A DNA stretch of 64,000 bases from Acrocarpospora macrocephala (GTDB lineage: Bacteria; Actinomycetota; Actinomycetes; Streptosporangiales; Streptosporangiaceae). The stretch's first letter is position 1; the number at the start of each line of letters is the position of its first letter. Below, one piece after another: positions 52,455 through 61,468 of the stretch. A program made the translations under genes and the position numbers. The notes under the pieces were generated by a model, which worked only from the letters and a program-made list of their open reading frames with translations, was not told where the DNA came from and ran no database searches. The stretch covers positions 27,471 to 91,470 of the forward strand of contig NZ_BLAE01000049.1 in the NCBI RefSeq assembly GCF_009687865.1. Reading direction: 5' to 3'.

Positions 52455-54809
52455 ATGAGCGAGACGTTCACTGAGTGGCTGCGCAGCCGAACCGACGAGC
52501 AGCTGCGCGACCTCGCCATGTCCCGCCCTGAACTGATCACCCCGGTCCCCGCCCATGTGACCGGTCTGGCCTCCCGCGCGGGAACCCCGTCGGCGTTGGG
52601 CCGCGCGCTGGACCGGCTCGACCGTTTCACTCTCGCGGTGGCCGAGACCCTGGCGCTCAGCCCGGGCCCGCTGCCCGATCTCCGCGCCCAGTTGGCCCGG
52701 TGTGGTGCGGCGTCCGCCAGCGAGGTCGACCAAGCCCTAGATAGGGCCCTGGAGCGCCTGAGAACCATGGCCTTGGTCCACGGGTCGGACCCGACATTGC
52801 GGCTCGCCCCTGGCGTTACAGCGGCTCTGGACCCTCCTGCCGGGCTCGGCCCCCCGGTCGCCGACGTCTTCCGGCACCACGCCCCGGAGGCCGTCGAGGT
52901 CATGTTGGAGGATATTTCCACTCCGGGCAGGGGCGCGCCCCGCGATCGGCTGGCGAAGCTGTTCGCCGATCCCGCCAACGTGCGGCGGCTATTGGGCGAA
53001 ATTTCACCACAAGCTAGGGCAGCGCTCGACGAGCTCGCCTGGGGACCGTCCAGCGGGCGGGTGCCGAACGCGCGCCGGGAGGTCCGGGTGGCCGGCGCCC
53101 AGTCGCCGATCGAGGAGTTGCTGGCGCGCGGCCTGCTCGGCGCCACCGGCGAGGAGAGCGTGGCGCTGCCGCGCGAGGTCGGGCTCGTGCTGCGCGACGG
53201 CTGCCTGCACCGTGACCTGTCCCCGGTTCCGCCGTCGCTCGACGGCATCCCCCGCGACCAGGACCGCGCCGACCGTACGGCGGCGGGGCAGGCGTTCGGC
53301 TTCGTGCGCTCGGTCGAGGAGTTGTGCGAGTTGTGGAGCGTGGAGGCTCCTGGGGTGTTGCGGACGGGCGGTCTGGCCGTACGGGATCTGAAAAGGACCG
53401 CGCAGTCGCTGGACGTGCCCGAATGGGCGGCGGCGTTCATCGTGGAGATCACGCACGCGGCCGGGTTGATCGCCTCGGGCGGGTCGGTCGACGGCGAGTG
53501 GCTGCCGACGTCCGCCTACGACACCTGGCGGGTCCGGACGACCGAGGATCGCTGGGGCACGCTGGCCGCGGCCTGGCTGACCTCGGATCGGGCGCCGGGG
53601 CTCGCGGGAGGCCGTGACGAGAAGGATCGCCTGCTGAACGCCCTCCATCCCGATCTGCGCAGGTCAGCCGCCGCCGAGGTGCGGGGAAAGACCCTCGCGG
53701 TCCTGGTTTCGGCAGAGCCCGGCCTGGCTCCCTCGGCCGAGTCGGTGCTGGATCGCCTGGCCTGGGAACAACCGCGCCGCCGTGGCGGCTACCGTACCGA
53801 ATTCACGGAGTTCACCCTGCGCGAGGCCGAGTTCATCGGCGTGACCGGGCTCGGCGCGATGTCCGCGCACGGACGGGCGCTGCTCGACGGCGGTCGCGGC
53901 GACGCGGCCGCGGCGCTGGCCCCGCTCCTCCCGGAACCGGTCGATCGAGTCCTGCTCCAGGCCGATCTCACCGCCGTCGCACCCGGCCCGCTCACCAGCG
54001 AGCTCGGCCGCTGGCTGGCCCTGGCCGCCGACATCGAGTCCAAAGGCGGCGCGACCGTCTACCGGTTCTCGGAAAGCTCGGTCCGCCGCGTCCTGGACGC
54101 CGGGCAGTCCGCCGGAGAGTTCCTCGCCATGCTGGAACGCCACTCCGCGACTCCCGTGCCGCAGCCCCTCACCTATCTCGTCGGCGACGTGGCCCGCCGC
54201 CACGGGCGCCTCAGGGTCGGGACGGCGTCGGCGTACATCCGTTGTGACGACCCCGCCGTCCTGGAAGAGGTCCTCGCCGACCGCCGCTCCCACGCGCTGC
54301 GGCTGCGCCGCCTGGCCCCCACCGTCGTGGCCTCCAAGACCTCCCGGGCGACCCTGATCGACTCGCTCCGCGCCATGGGTTACGCGCCCGTCGCCGAATC
54401 CCTGGACGGCGACGTCGTGATCTCCCGCCCCAACGCCCGCAGGACCGAGAGCCCGCCGGCCCGCGCCGTCAACGGCTTCCACGGCCCGGAACCCGAAGTC
54501 GTCGCCGCCGCCATCCGCGCCATCCGGGCCGGGGACGCCGCCCATCTGTCCCGCCTCGAACCCCGCGGCGAACCCGACGGCGCCCTCCCCCGCTCCCCCG
54601 CCACCGCGACCATCACCGCCCTTCAGGAGGCCATCCGCCAGGGCACCCGCGTCTGGATCGGCTACCTCGACTCGCAGGGCCAGGCGACCAGCCGGATCCT
54701 CGAACCCGCGCGAATGGAGGGCGGCTACCTCACCGCGTACGACGAGACCCGCGCCGCCATCCACCGCTTCGCGTTGCATCGCATCACCGGTGTGGCGGAC
54801 GTGAATTAA
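52455..54809 (+). CDS. Helicase-associated-domain protein linked to XPB
   Basis: The 784-residue protein is of the actinobacterial family that carries the XPB/Ssl2-type helicase-associated domain without helicase motifs. The N-terminal part is alpha-helical; the conserved C-terminal region includes VYRFSESSVRRVLDAGQSAGEFLAML, a YIRCDDPAVLEEVLADRRS segment and a final WYL-like strand set (GTRVWIGYLDSQGQATSRILEPARMEGGYLTAYDE). The gene lies directly upstream of XPB, as Rv0862c and Rv0861c do in mycobacteria (from memory). A role with XPB in DNA repair is inferred. ATG 52455 is preceded by GGAAG. Confidence 0.85.
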   Translation: MSETFTEWLRSRTDEQLRDLAMSRPELITPVPAHVTGLASRAGTPSALGRALDRLDRFTLAVAETLALSPGPLPDLRAQLARCGAASASEVDQALDRALERLRTMALVHGSDPTLRLAPGVTAALDPPAGLGPPVADVFRHHAPEAVEVMLEDISTPGRGAPRDRLAKLFADPANVRRLLGEISPQARAALDELAWGPSSGRVPNARREVRVAGAQSPIEELLARGLLGATGEESVALPREVGLVLRDGCLHRDLSPVPPSLDGIPRDQDRADRTAAGQAFGFVRSVEELCELWSVEAPGVLRTGGLAVRDLKRTAQSLDVPEWAAAFIVEITHAAGLIASGGSVDGEWLPTSAYDTWRVRTTEDRWGTLAAAWLTSDRAPGLAGGRDEKDRLLNALHPDLRRSAAAEVRGKTLAVLVSAEPGLAPSAESVLDRLAWEQPRRRGGYRTEFTEFTLREAEFIGVTGLGAMSAHGRALLDGGRGDAAAALAPLLPEPVDRVLLQADLTAVAPGPLTSELGRWLALAADIESKGGATVYRFSESSVRRVLDAGQSAGEFLAMLERHSATPVPQPLTYLVGDVARRHGRLRVGTASAYIRCDDPAVLEEVLADRRSHALRLRRLAPTVVASKTSRATLIDSLRAMGYAPVAESLDGDVVISRPNARRTESPPARAVNGFHGPEPEVVAAAIRAIRAGDAAHLSRLEPRGEPDGALPRSPATATITALQEAIRQGTRVWIGYLDSQGQATSRILEPARMEGGYLTAYDETRAAIHRFALHRITGVADVN

Positions 54810-55105
54810 TTCCGTTGTCGGCGGGTGATTCGTCAGGCAGAGTCATTACCAATCCGCGAGAACTTTCCGCGTCATGTCAGGAAAGACAACTTCTCCGGAA
54901 ATGGCGCTATTCCATGATCTGCCGGCAGGGGTTGGATTGGCGACTGACCTTCATGATCGGCGAGGTGGGTTCCACACATGTCGCGACGTGTCGTGGTATG
55001 TGTGGACCCATCGGCTCTGGGCCTGCGACCAGTAGTGAGCAAAGTGGGACTCATTCCGGCTGCCCGGGTGTTGGATAGGCGGTACGCCGGAGATGGGGGA
55101 CACCT
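54810..55105. other. Intergenic region with long stem-loop before XPB gene
   Basis: This 296-bp gap has no gene. GGGTTCCACACAT (54967-54979) can pair with ATGTGTGGACCC (54998-55009) with one bulged base, around a loop that itself contains GTCGCGAC. It may be a terminator of the upstream gene or an operator of the helicase gene. No LexA-type box was recognised. Confidence 0.4.
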
Positions 55106-56746
55106 GTGAATGACGGCCCGTTGATCGTTCAGTCGGACAAGACGTTGCTGCTCGAAGTGGATCACGAGCGGGCCGACGAGTGCAGGAAGGCGATCGCGCC
55201 GTTCGCCGAGCTGGAGCGCGCGCCCGAGCACGTGCACACCTACCGCGTGACGCCGCTGGCGCTGTGGAACGCCCGCGCCGCCGGGCACGACGCCGAGCAG
55301 GTGATCGACGCCCTGATCAGCTTCAGCCGCTACCCGGTGCCGCACGCGCTACTCGTGGACGTGGCCGAGACCATGGCCCGGTACGGCCGCCTCAAGCTGG
55401 ACAAACACCCCACTCACGGCCTGGTCCTCACCAGCACCGACCGAGCCGTCCTGGAGGAGGTGCTGCGCTCCAGGAAGATCCAGCCGATGCTCGGCGAGCG
55501 CCTCCCGGACGACACGGTGGTCGTGCATCCCAGCGAGCGCGGCAACATCAAGCAGGCCCTGCTCAAGCTGGGCTGGCCGGCCGAGGACCTGGCCGGATAC
55601 GTGGACGGTGAGGCCCATCCGATCCTGCTCACCGAGGAGGGCTGGGAGCTGCGCTCCTACCAGCGGGAGGCGGCCGACGCGTTCTGGCACGGCGGCTCCG
55701 GCGTGGTCGTGCTGCCGTGCGGCGCGGGCAAGACCATCGTCGGCGCGGCGGCCATGGCCCGGGCGCAGGCGACCACGCTGATCCTGGTGACCAACACGGT
55801 GAGCGTGCACCAGTGGAAGCAGGAGCTGCTCAAACGCACGTCGCTGACGGCCGACGAGATCGGCGAGTACACGGGGACCAAGAAGGAGATCCGCCCGGTC
55901 ACCATCGCCACCTACCAGGTCATGACGGCCAAGCGGCAGGGCGAGTACCGGCATCTGGAGCTGTTCGACGCCCGCGACTGGGGGCTGATCATCTACGACG
56001 AGGTGCACCTGCTGCCCGCGCCGATCTTCCGGATGACCGCCAACCTGCAGGCCCGCCGCCGGGTCGGCCTGACCGCCACCCTGGTCCGCGAGGACGGCCG
56101 GGAAGGCGATGTGTTCTCCCTGATCGGCCCGAAACGGTATGACGCGCCGTGGAAGGAGATGGAGAACCAGGGCTGGATCGCCCCCGCCGACTGCGTCGAG
56201 GTCCGGGTCACCCTCACCGACGAGGAACGCCTCGCCTACGCGATGTCCGAAAACGAGGAGCGGTATCGCTTCTGCGCGACCACCCCGTCCAAGACCCGCG
56301 TCACCGAGGCCCTGGTGCGGCGCCACGCGGGCGAGCAGGTCCTGGTCATCGGGCAGTACATCGACCAGCTCGACGAGCTCGCCGCGCACCTGGACGCCCC
56401 GGTCATCAAGGGCGAGACCCGGGTGCGCGAGCGGGAACGCCTCTTCCAGGCCTTCCGCGACAAGGAGATCCAGGTCCTGGTCGTGTCGAAGGTGGCCAAC
56501 TTCTCCATCGACCTGCCGGAGGCGGCGGTGGCCATCCAGGTCTCCGGGACGTTCGGGTCACGGCAGGAGGAGGCGCAGCGTCTCGGGCGGGTGCTGCGGC
56601 CCAAGGCCAGCGGGGGCGGCGCGCGGTTCTACTCGGTGGTGAGCCGGGACACGGTAGATCAGGAGTTCGCCGCGCATCGGCAGCGATTCCTCGCGGAACA
56701 GGGCTATGCCTACCAGATCATCGACGCCGACGACGTCCTGACATGA
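55106..56746 (+). CDS. XPB-family DNA repair helicase
   Basis: The 546-residue SF2 helicase resembles human XPB and the mycobacterial enzyme. It has an N-terminal damage-recognition-like domain, Walker A LPCGAGKT (204-211), DEVH box (298-301), the RED-like motif RED in VREDGREGD, a thumb-like segment and C-terminal motifs V-VI (VSKVANFSIDLPEA, QRLGRVLRPK). It unwinds DNA 3' to 5' with ATP. GTG 55106 follows an AGATGGGG stretch. It ends at a terminator. Confidence 0.94.
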   Translation: MNDGPLIVQSDKTLLLEVDHERADECRKAIAPFAELERAPEHVHTYRVTPLALWNARAAGHDAEQVIDALISFSRYPVPHALLVDVAETMARYGRLKLDKHPTHGLVLTSTDRAVLEEVLRSRKIQPMLGERLPDDTVVVHPSERGNIKQALLKLGWPAEDLAGYVDGEAHPILLTEEGWELRSYQREAADAFWHGGSGVVVLPCGAGKTIVGAAAMARAQATTLILVTNTVSVHQWKQELLKRTSLTADEIGEYTGTKKEIRPVTIATYQVMTAKRQGEYRHLELFDARDWGLIIYDEVHLLPAPIFRMTANLQARRRVGLTATLVREDGREGDVFSLIGPKRYDAPWKEMENQGWIAPADCVEVRVTLTDEERLAYAMSENEERYRFCATTPSKTRVTEALVRRHAGEQVLVIGQYIDQLDELAAHLDAPVIKGETRVRERERLFQAFRDKEIQVLVVSKVANFSIDLPEAAVAIQVSGTFGSRQEEAQRLGRVLRPKASGGGARFYSVVSRDTVDQEFAAHRQRFLAEQGYAYQIIDADDVLT

Positions 56747-56750
56747 CAAA

Positions 56751-56774
56751 CCCGGCGGGGCGCACCCCGCCGGG
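56751..56774 (+). terminator. Hairpin terminator after XPB gene
   Basis: CCCGGCGGGG (56751-56760) pairs with CCCCGCCGGG (56765-56774) around a 4-base loop, 4 bp after the stop. Confidence 0.8.
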
Positions 56775-56976
56775 CAACAATAGTTATGTCCACGAAATTC
56801 CGCCGGCCCGAGTCAACCGCATCACCCCCTCGCGCCTTGGCCCCCTCAGCCAAGAATTACCAGACAAGCCCGGTTCCGGGCATACCCCTATTGTCCAACC
56901 TAATCACGCGATTTGCGCATCTTTTTCGCGCATTTCCCATGCCGATTCAATAAGGTTTCGCAGGGTATTCGGGAGA

Positions 56977-57282
56977 TTACTGCGCGGCCATCCCGCCCAC
57001 GAACAGCACTCCTTCGGCCACCACCCACGCCACCAGCGCGACCGGCAGCAACCCCGCCCGCCGGGTCAGCCAGGCCGCCACGGTGGCACTCGCCGCGATC
57101 ACCGCGAACAGCCCCGAAACCGTGGAAACCATGTCAAGCCGCTGCGCGCACGCCTTGCGGCTCTCCCCGTCGGAGCAGAACGCCTCAAGCCCCCACCCCG
57201 CGAACACCGACAACCCCCACAGGGCGGCGAGCAACAAGCTCGCGACCATCGGTATCACCGGCGACACCCACGTCCGCGTCAT
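56977..57282 (-). CDS. Small membrane protein (three TM)
   Basis: The 101-residue protein has three helices (SPVIPMVASLLLAALWGLSVFAGW, VSGLFAVIAASATVAAWL, LLPVALVAWVVAEGVLFVGG) and two Cys in the first loop (EAFCSDGESRKAC). ATG 57282 is chosen because the preceding codons of the frame are the antisense of the HelD gene. Function is unknown. Confidence 0.6.
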   Translation of the reverse strand: MTRTWVSPVIPMVASLLLAALWGLSVFAGWGLEAFCSDGESRKACAQRLDMVSTVSGLFAVIAASATVAAWLTRRAGLLPVALVAWVVAEGVLFVGGMAAQ

Positions 57283-57456
57283 CCCTACCAGGTACCCGGG
57301 CAAAGAAACGACAACACCCGCTACCTCGCCCTTCCGGTCGACTTTAGCCGGAGAACACCTGGTCAGCGTGCCGGAAACTCGGTTGGTGTCTTCCTCGCGC
57401 ATGAGTAAGCTCTTGTGTTTCGCTGCCTTGACCACCACCCCGACAGGAGCTCCGGC

Positions 57457-59487
57457 ATGCCCGCCCACCAGCTGGCCCCCGACATACTCGCGGCGGAACG
57501 GGAACATCTCGCGATCTCCCGCGCCGCCCTCACCGCGATGCGCGTACACGCCCAGTCGCTCTCCTCCGACGCCGCCGGCGACTGGGTCTCCCAGCAGGTC
57601 CTGCAGGGCCTGCTCGACCAGCGGGTGGCCGCCCTCGCCGACCACCCCGACACCCCGCTCTTCTTCGGCCGCCTGGATCGCGGTACGGCTCCCGCCGACG
57701 AACTCCCGGGAACCCTGCACGTCGGCCGGCGACACGTACACGACGGAGCGGGCCAGGCGCTCGTCATCGACTGGCGCGCCCCCGTCTCCCGGGCGTTCTA
57801 CCAGGCCAGCCCCGCCGAGCCGATGGGCGTCTCGCGACGGCGCCGGTTCGGCTACCAGGCCGGCGAACTCACCGCCTTCGAGGACGAGGACCTCACCCAC
57901 GGCGGCACGCTCGGCACCTCCAAGATCCTCACCGACGAGATCGAACGCCCCCGCACCGGCCCGATGCGCGACATCGTCGCCACCATCCAGCCCGACCAGG
58001 ACGAGATCGTCCGCGCCGGCCTGGGCGTGACCGTCTGCGTCCAGGGCGCCCCCGGCACCGGCAAGACCGCCGTCGGCCTGCACCGCGCCGCCTACCTGCT
58101 GTTCACCCACCGCGAGAAGCTGTCCCGCTCCGGCGTGATGATCGTGGGCCCGAACCGCGCCTTCCTGTCCTACATCTCCTCGGTGCTGCCCGCCCTCGGC
58201 GAGGTCAAGGTCGACCAGACCACCGTGGCCGGCATCCTCGGCGACCACGCCCACCCCGAGGACCCCGCGATCGCCACCATCAAGGCCGACGCCCGGATGG
58301 CGCCCGTGCTCAGGCGCGCCCTCTGGCTGCACGTCACCAAGCCCGAGGAAGGCGTGCTGGTCACCCGGGGCGTCAACCGCTACCGCGTCGCCGACTACGA
58401 AGTCCGCGAGATCGTGGCCTCCCTGCGCGGCACAACCCGCTACAACCCCGGGCGTACGGCCCTGGCCCAGCGGCTGGCCCATGCGATCCTGGTCCAGATG
58501 GAGCGCCGCGGCGAATCCCCCGACGACCGCGTCCAGGACGCCGTCGCCCGCTCCAAGCCCGTCAAGCAGGTCATCGACCAGACGTGGCCCAAACTCACGC
58601 CGGAACAGGTCCTGCATCGCCTGCTGAGCGACCCCGCCTTCCTCGCCCAGGCCGCCAAATCCGACCTGACCCCGCTGGAGCAGCAGGCCCTGCTGTGGCC
58701 CAAGCCCGCCAAGTCGTTCCGCTCGGCCAAATGGACCGCCGCCGACGCCGCCCTCCTCGACGAACTCGCCGACCTGATGGACCGCACCCCGTCCCACGGC
58801 CACCTGGTGGTCGACGAGGCCCAGGATCTGTCCGCGATGCAACTGCGCGCCCTCGGCCGCCGCTGCCGCACCGGCTCCGCCACCGTCCTCGGCGACCTGG
58901 CCCAGGGCACCACCCCCTGGTCGGCCCGCTCCTGGCAGATCGTCCTGCACCACCTCGGCTTCGAAAAGGACTCACAACGCTCCGGCGGCACCGAAACCGC
59001 CATCACCGAACTCACCCTCGGCTTCCGCGTCCCCCGCGAAGTCCTCGACTACGCCGCCCGCCTCCTCCCCGCCATCGCCCCCGACCTGGCCCCACCCCGC
59101 TCCCTCCGCCCCGGCCCCGGCTCCCTCACCATCCACCAAACCGACGACCTCGGATCAGCCCTGACCCAAACCATCACTCAAACCCTCACCCGCGAAGGCT
59201 CCATCGGCGTCATCACCCCCGACTCCCTGACCACCGAAATCTCCACCACCCTCACTCTCCCCCACGAGATCCTCACCCCCGACGCACCCACAAACCACCG
59301 CGTGCTCCTCATCCCCGCCTCCCTGGCCAAGGGCCTCGAATACGACCACGTAATCCTGGTGGACCCCACCACCATCACCACCGCAGAACCCCAGGGCCTC
59401 TCCCGCCTGTACGTCGCCCTCACCCGCGCCGTAACAACCCTGACGATCCTCCACACGACCCCCCTCCCTCCCGAACTAGCCCACTGA
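57457..59487 (+). CDS. HelD-like RNA polymerase-associated helicase (UvrD superfamily)
   Basis: The 676-residue SF1 ATPase has Walker A GAPGTGKT (197-204), Walker B LVVDEAQDLSAMQ, and a C-terminal RecA half ending SRLYVALTRAVTTLTILH. The order, with a non-canonical N-terminal part and the segment QALVIDWRAPVSRAFYQASP, is that of HelD/HelR proteins that pull RNA polymerase off DNA and in some actinomycetes protect it from rifamycins. The N-terminal coiled-coil region is short. ATG 57457 follows AGGAG. I saw no rifamycin-associated element in its upstream region. Confidence 0.88.
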   Translation: MPAHQLAPDILAAEREHLAISRAALTAMRVHAQSLSSDAAGDWVSQQVLQGLLDQRVAALADHPDTPLFFGRLDRGTAPADELPGTLHVGRRHVHDGAGQALVIDWRAPVSRAFYQASPAEPMGVSRRRRFGYQAGELTAFEDEDLTHGGTLGTSKILTDEIERPRTGPMRDIVATIQPDQDEIVRAGLGVTVCVQGAPGTGKTAVGLHRAAYLLFTHREKLSRSGVMIVGPNRAFLSYISSVLPALGEVKVDQTTVAGILGDHAHPEDPAIATIKADARMAPVLRRALWLHVTKPEEGVLVTRGVNRYRVADYEVREIVASLRGTTRYNPGRTALAQRLAHAILVQMERRGESPDDRVQDAVARSKPVKQVIDQTWPKLTPEQVLHRLLSDPAFLAQAAKSDLTPLEQQALLWPKPAKSFRSAKWTAADAALLDELADLMDRTPSHGHLVVDEAQDLSAMQLRALGRRCRTGSATVLGDLAQGTTPWSARSWQIVLHHLGFEKDSQRSGGTETAITELTLGFRVPREVLDYAARLLPAIAPDLAPPRSLRPGPGSLTIHQTDDLGSALTQTITQTLTREGSIGVITPDSLTTEISTTLTLPHEILTPDAPTNHRVLLIPASLAKGLEYDHVILVDPTTITTAEPQGLSRLYVALTRAVTTLTILHTTPLPPELAH

Positions 59488-59497
59488 CCCCCAACAA

Positions 59498-59645
59498 CAC
59501 AAAAGCCCTCCGAACGTGGGTTCGGAGGGCTAACGTTTAGCAACGAAGGGCACACAGGGAGTCCGCGCCTCCCCAAACAGCCCAAGAAAGGAGCTTGCCC
59601 CGGGGAGCTTGCAAGCAGAGGCTAATCCCGGGGCTTCCGTCACCC
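59498..59645. ncRNA. Candidate structured ncRNA preceding the Abi gene
   Basis: The 195-bp gap between helD-like and Abi genes is dense with complementary segments. These are a 12-bp perfect hairpin (59504-59515 with 59520-59531), GGGAG/CTCCC inside GGGC/GCCC (about 59548-59583), the palindrome GCTTGCAAGC, GCCCCGGG (about 59597) with CCCGGGGC (about 59627), and TTAGC (about 59537) with GCTAA (about 59621). Abi (AbiF-type) genes are known to be accompanied by a structured RNA. On the minus strand the 12-bp hairpin is followed by TTTTGTGTT, a good Rho-independent terminator, and a -10-like TACCAT lies at 59646-59651, so the RNA may run opposite to the Abi gene. Orientation is undecided. Confidence 0.4.
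59504..59531 (-). terminator. Strong hairpin with T-run on the minus strand
   Basis: AGCCCTCCGAAC (59504-59515) and its complement (59520-59531) form 12 perfect pairs around GTGG. The T-run (TTTTGTGTTGTT) follows on the minus strand. On the plus strand it would end the helD-like transcript without a T-run. Confidence 0.65.
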
Positions 59646-59682
59646 ATGGTAGCGCATGATGAACAGCGCGGAAAGGCCAACA

Positions 59683-60354
59683 GTGAACCCCGCCCTCGAT
59701 CACGCCGTCGAATTGGCGATCTCCGTCGAACGTTTGCGCCCCTACCGAGCGGCCTTCAACGGAGACCGGTCTACGGGACTCAGGCTCTACGCCTGGAACA
59801 TCGAGATCTCAACCGCCTTCTACGGGTTGCTCCACTGTCTCGAAGTAGTCCTGCGAAACGCCATGCACCGCGAGCTGATCGCGCACTTCGACCGGGAAGA
59901 CTGGTGGCATTCCCCCAAACTCCGCCTTGATCTCCGCTCAGCCCGAGCAATCTCCGACATGGAAGCGGACCTGGCCCGCTCCTATGCCACCCCCACTCCC
60001 GGCCATATGGTGGCCGCCTTAACGCTGGGGTTCTGGGTCAATCTGATGGCATCCACCAACAACTACGAGACGATCCTCTGGCGACCGGCGCTGCACAAGT
60101 CGTTCCCCCACTACCGAGGCACTCGACAGCCACTCCACCGCGACCTGTACCACCTCCGGCTCTTCCGCAATCGCATCGCCCACCACGAGGCCGTACACGG
60201 TCGGCATCTCGCAGCCGACCACGCGAGCATCATCCGGGTCCTGGGCTACCTCTCCCCCGAAGCCACCCAATGGGCACGCAAGCACGATCGCGTACCTGAG
60301 GCGCTCGCCCGTCGCGCCGATGTATGCGCCGCCCTGGCGCCTACCCGATTCTGA
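59683..60354 (+). CDS. Abi-family HEPN protein (AbiD/AbiF type, phage abortive infection)
   Basis: The 223-residue protein matches Abi_2 family layout: ERLRPYRAAFNGDRSTGLRLYAWNIEIS, LLHCLEVVLRNAMHREL (R58-N-x-x-H62), GHMVAALTLGFWVNLM, and LYHLRLFRNRIAHHE with the HEPN RNase motif R162-x4-H167. Related proteins are RNA-cleaving toxins triggered by phage. GTG 59683 follows GGAAAGG by 6 bases and fits family N-termini; ATG 59656 is an alternative. A structured region lies immediately upstream, and an ImmA/IrrE-like gene is convergent. Family assignment is strong; anti-phage activity is inferred. Confidence 0.87.
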   Translation: MNPALDHAVELAISVERLRPYRAAFNGDRSTGLRLYAWNIEISTAFYGLLHCLEVVLRNAMHRELIAHFDREDWWHSPKLRLDLRSARAISDMEADLARSYATPTPGHMVAALTLGFWVNLMASTNNYETILWRPALHKSFPHYRGTRQPLHRDLYHLRLFRNRIAHHEAVHGRHLAADHASIIRVLGYLSPEATQWARKHDRVPEALARRADVCAALAPTRF

Positions 60355-60375
60355 GAACCCCCCACAACAAAAGGA

Positions 60376-61179
60376 TCACGAGGAGATCGGAGATTCCTCT
60401 CTGGTTCCGTCCAGCGCCGCGCGCACAGTTGTGGTCTGGGTGCCCAGGAGGTTGGCGAGGGGGCGGAGTGTGGTCTTGCCGTCCCGGTAGGCCTGGAATG
60501 AGGTGCGCAAGAGGGGAACGGGGAGTCGGGGCTGGCCGGCTGTGGTGAGCCACTCCCAGTAGGAGTCCAGGCGGTTGGTCAGGACGGCGGCATCCAGTGA
60601 ACGCATGCGCACGAAAGCGTCACACTGCTGGCGGTCGATCAGTCCCAGGTTGTAGAGACGCCAGGCGAGGTTGACCGGGGAGACCCACAGGTCGCAGGCG
60701 AGTGATGCGAACGAGTGGTCTGACCAGGTGATGTGTCTGGCTTTCTCCTCGAGCAGCTCCTGCGGGAGGAGGAACCGGGTGGCGAAGGCGTTGGCTTTGA
60801 TCTCGGAGGGCTTCTTTTTGTGGGTGGTGTCGGTGAGGTCGGGATCCAGATGCAGGCCTTGGTCGTCGCCTGCGAGTAGCTGGCCGAGCTCGTGTGCGAT
60901 GGTGAATCGCTGGCGGGCGGGGATGTCCGAGGTGCCTACGACCATGAGGCGAGAATTGTCGTCCGCCCAGCTCAGGCCCTCGTAGCCGTGGGGAAAGCGC
61001 ATGATTCGAACATCGATCCCGAAGACGCCTTCCACCACCGTGCTCAGGTCTCGAACCTGCCAATGTTTGAATCGCGAAAATCGCAACTGACGAGTGGACT
61101 TGAAGTCCAATATGCCCAGAGATGCGCGAGACAGAGGGCCGCGAGGTGCCGCATCTTGGGGGAGCCTGCTGACCATCAC
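60376..61179 (-). CDS. ImmA/IrrE-like protein with altered zinc motif
   Basis: The 267-residue protein has the ImmA/IrrE (DUF955) fold: FGIDVRIMRFPHGYEGLSW, then RQRFTIAHELGQLL (96-100), and EIKANAFATRFLLPQELLEE carrying the third-ligand Glu. The usual HExxH motif is HELGQ, so the second zinc-binding His is Gln. Normal members cleave repressors of phage or stress genes. This one may bind zinc poorly or act without catalysis. There is no HTH domain; the N-terminal 45 residues look short, so the protein may be trimmed. It faces the Abi gene tail to tail. Confidence 0.82.
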   Translation of the reverse strand: MMVSRLPQDAAPRGPLSRASLGILDFKSTRQLRFSRFKHWQVRDLSTVVEGVFGIDVRIMRFPHGYEGLSWADDNSRLMVVGTSDIPARQRFTIAHELGQLLAGDDQGLHLDPDLTDTTHKKKPSEIKANAFATRFLLPQELLEEKARHITWSDHSFASLACDLWVSPVNLAWRLYNLGLIDRQQCDAFVRMRSLDAAVLTNRLDSYWEWLTTAGQPRLPVPLLRTSFQAYRDGKTTLRPLANLLGTQTTTVRAALDGTREESPISS

Positions 61180-61468
61180 GCGACGGCTCGTCCCGTGTCC
61201 GGGGCTCGCTTCACAAGCTTGGAGTTACGCCATCCGAGGGGATGTCACCCTTCGGCCGTGGGACCTTGTTGGGCCGGATGCGTTGGGTAAGTCGGTCGTG
61301 GGCGTGCTGCCGTGCAGCAGTCCTTGTCGACGGACTGGCGCGCACCTGAGCGCTCTACCTCCTGGCCGCGAACGCGTCCCAGGTGAATGGGGATTGGCAT
61401 GCATACCCGAGCGCCCTACCGCTGACCATCGTGACCAGTAGGTCGAACGCTCGCGTTAGGGTCCCGCT

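Noticed and set aside
56977..58953. 658-codon minus-strand frame
   Set aside because: Most of it is antisense to the HelD-like gene with Gly/Val-rich filler; only the last 101 codons resemble a real membrane protein and were kept.
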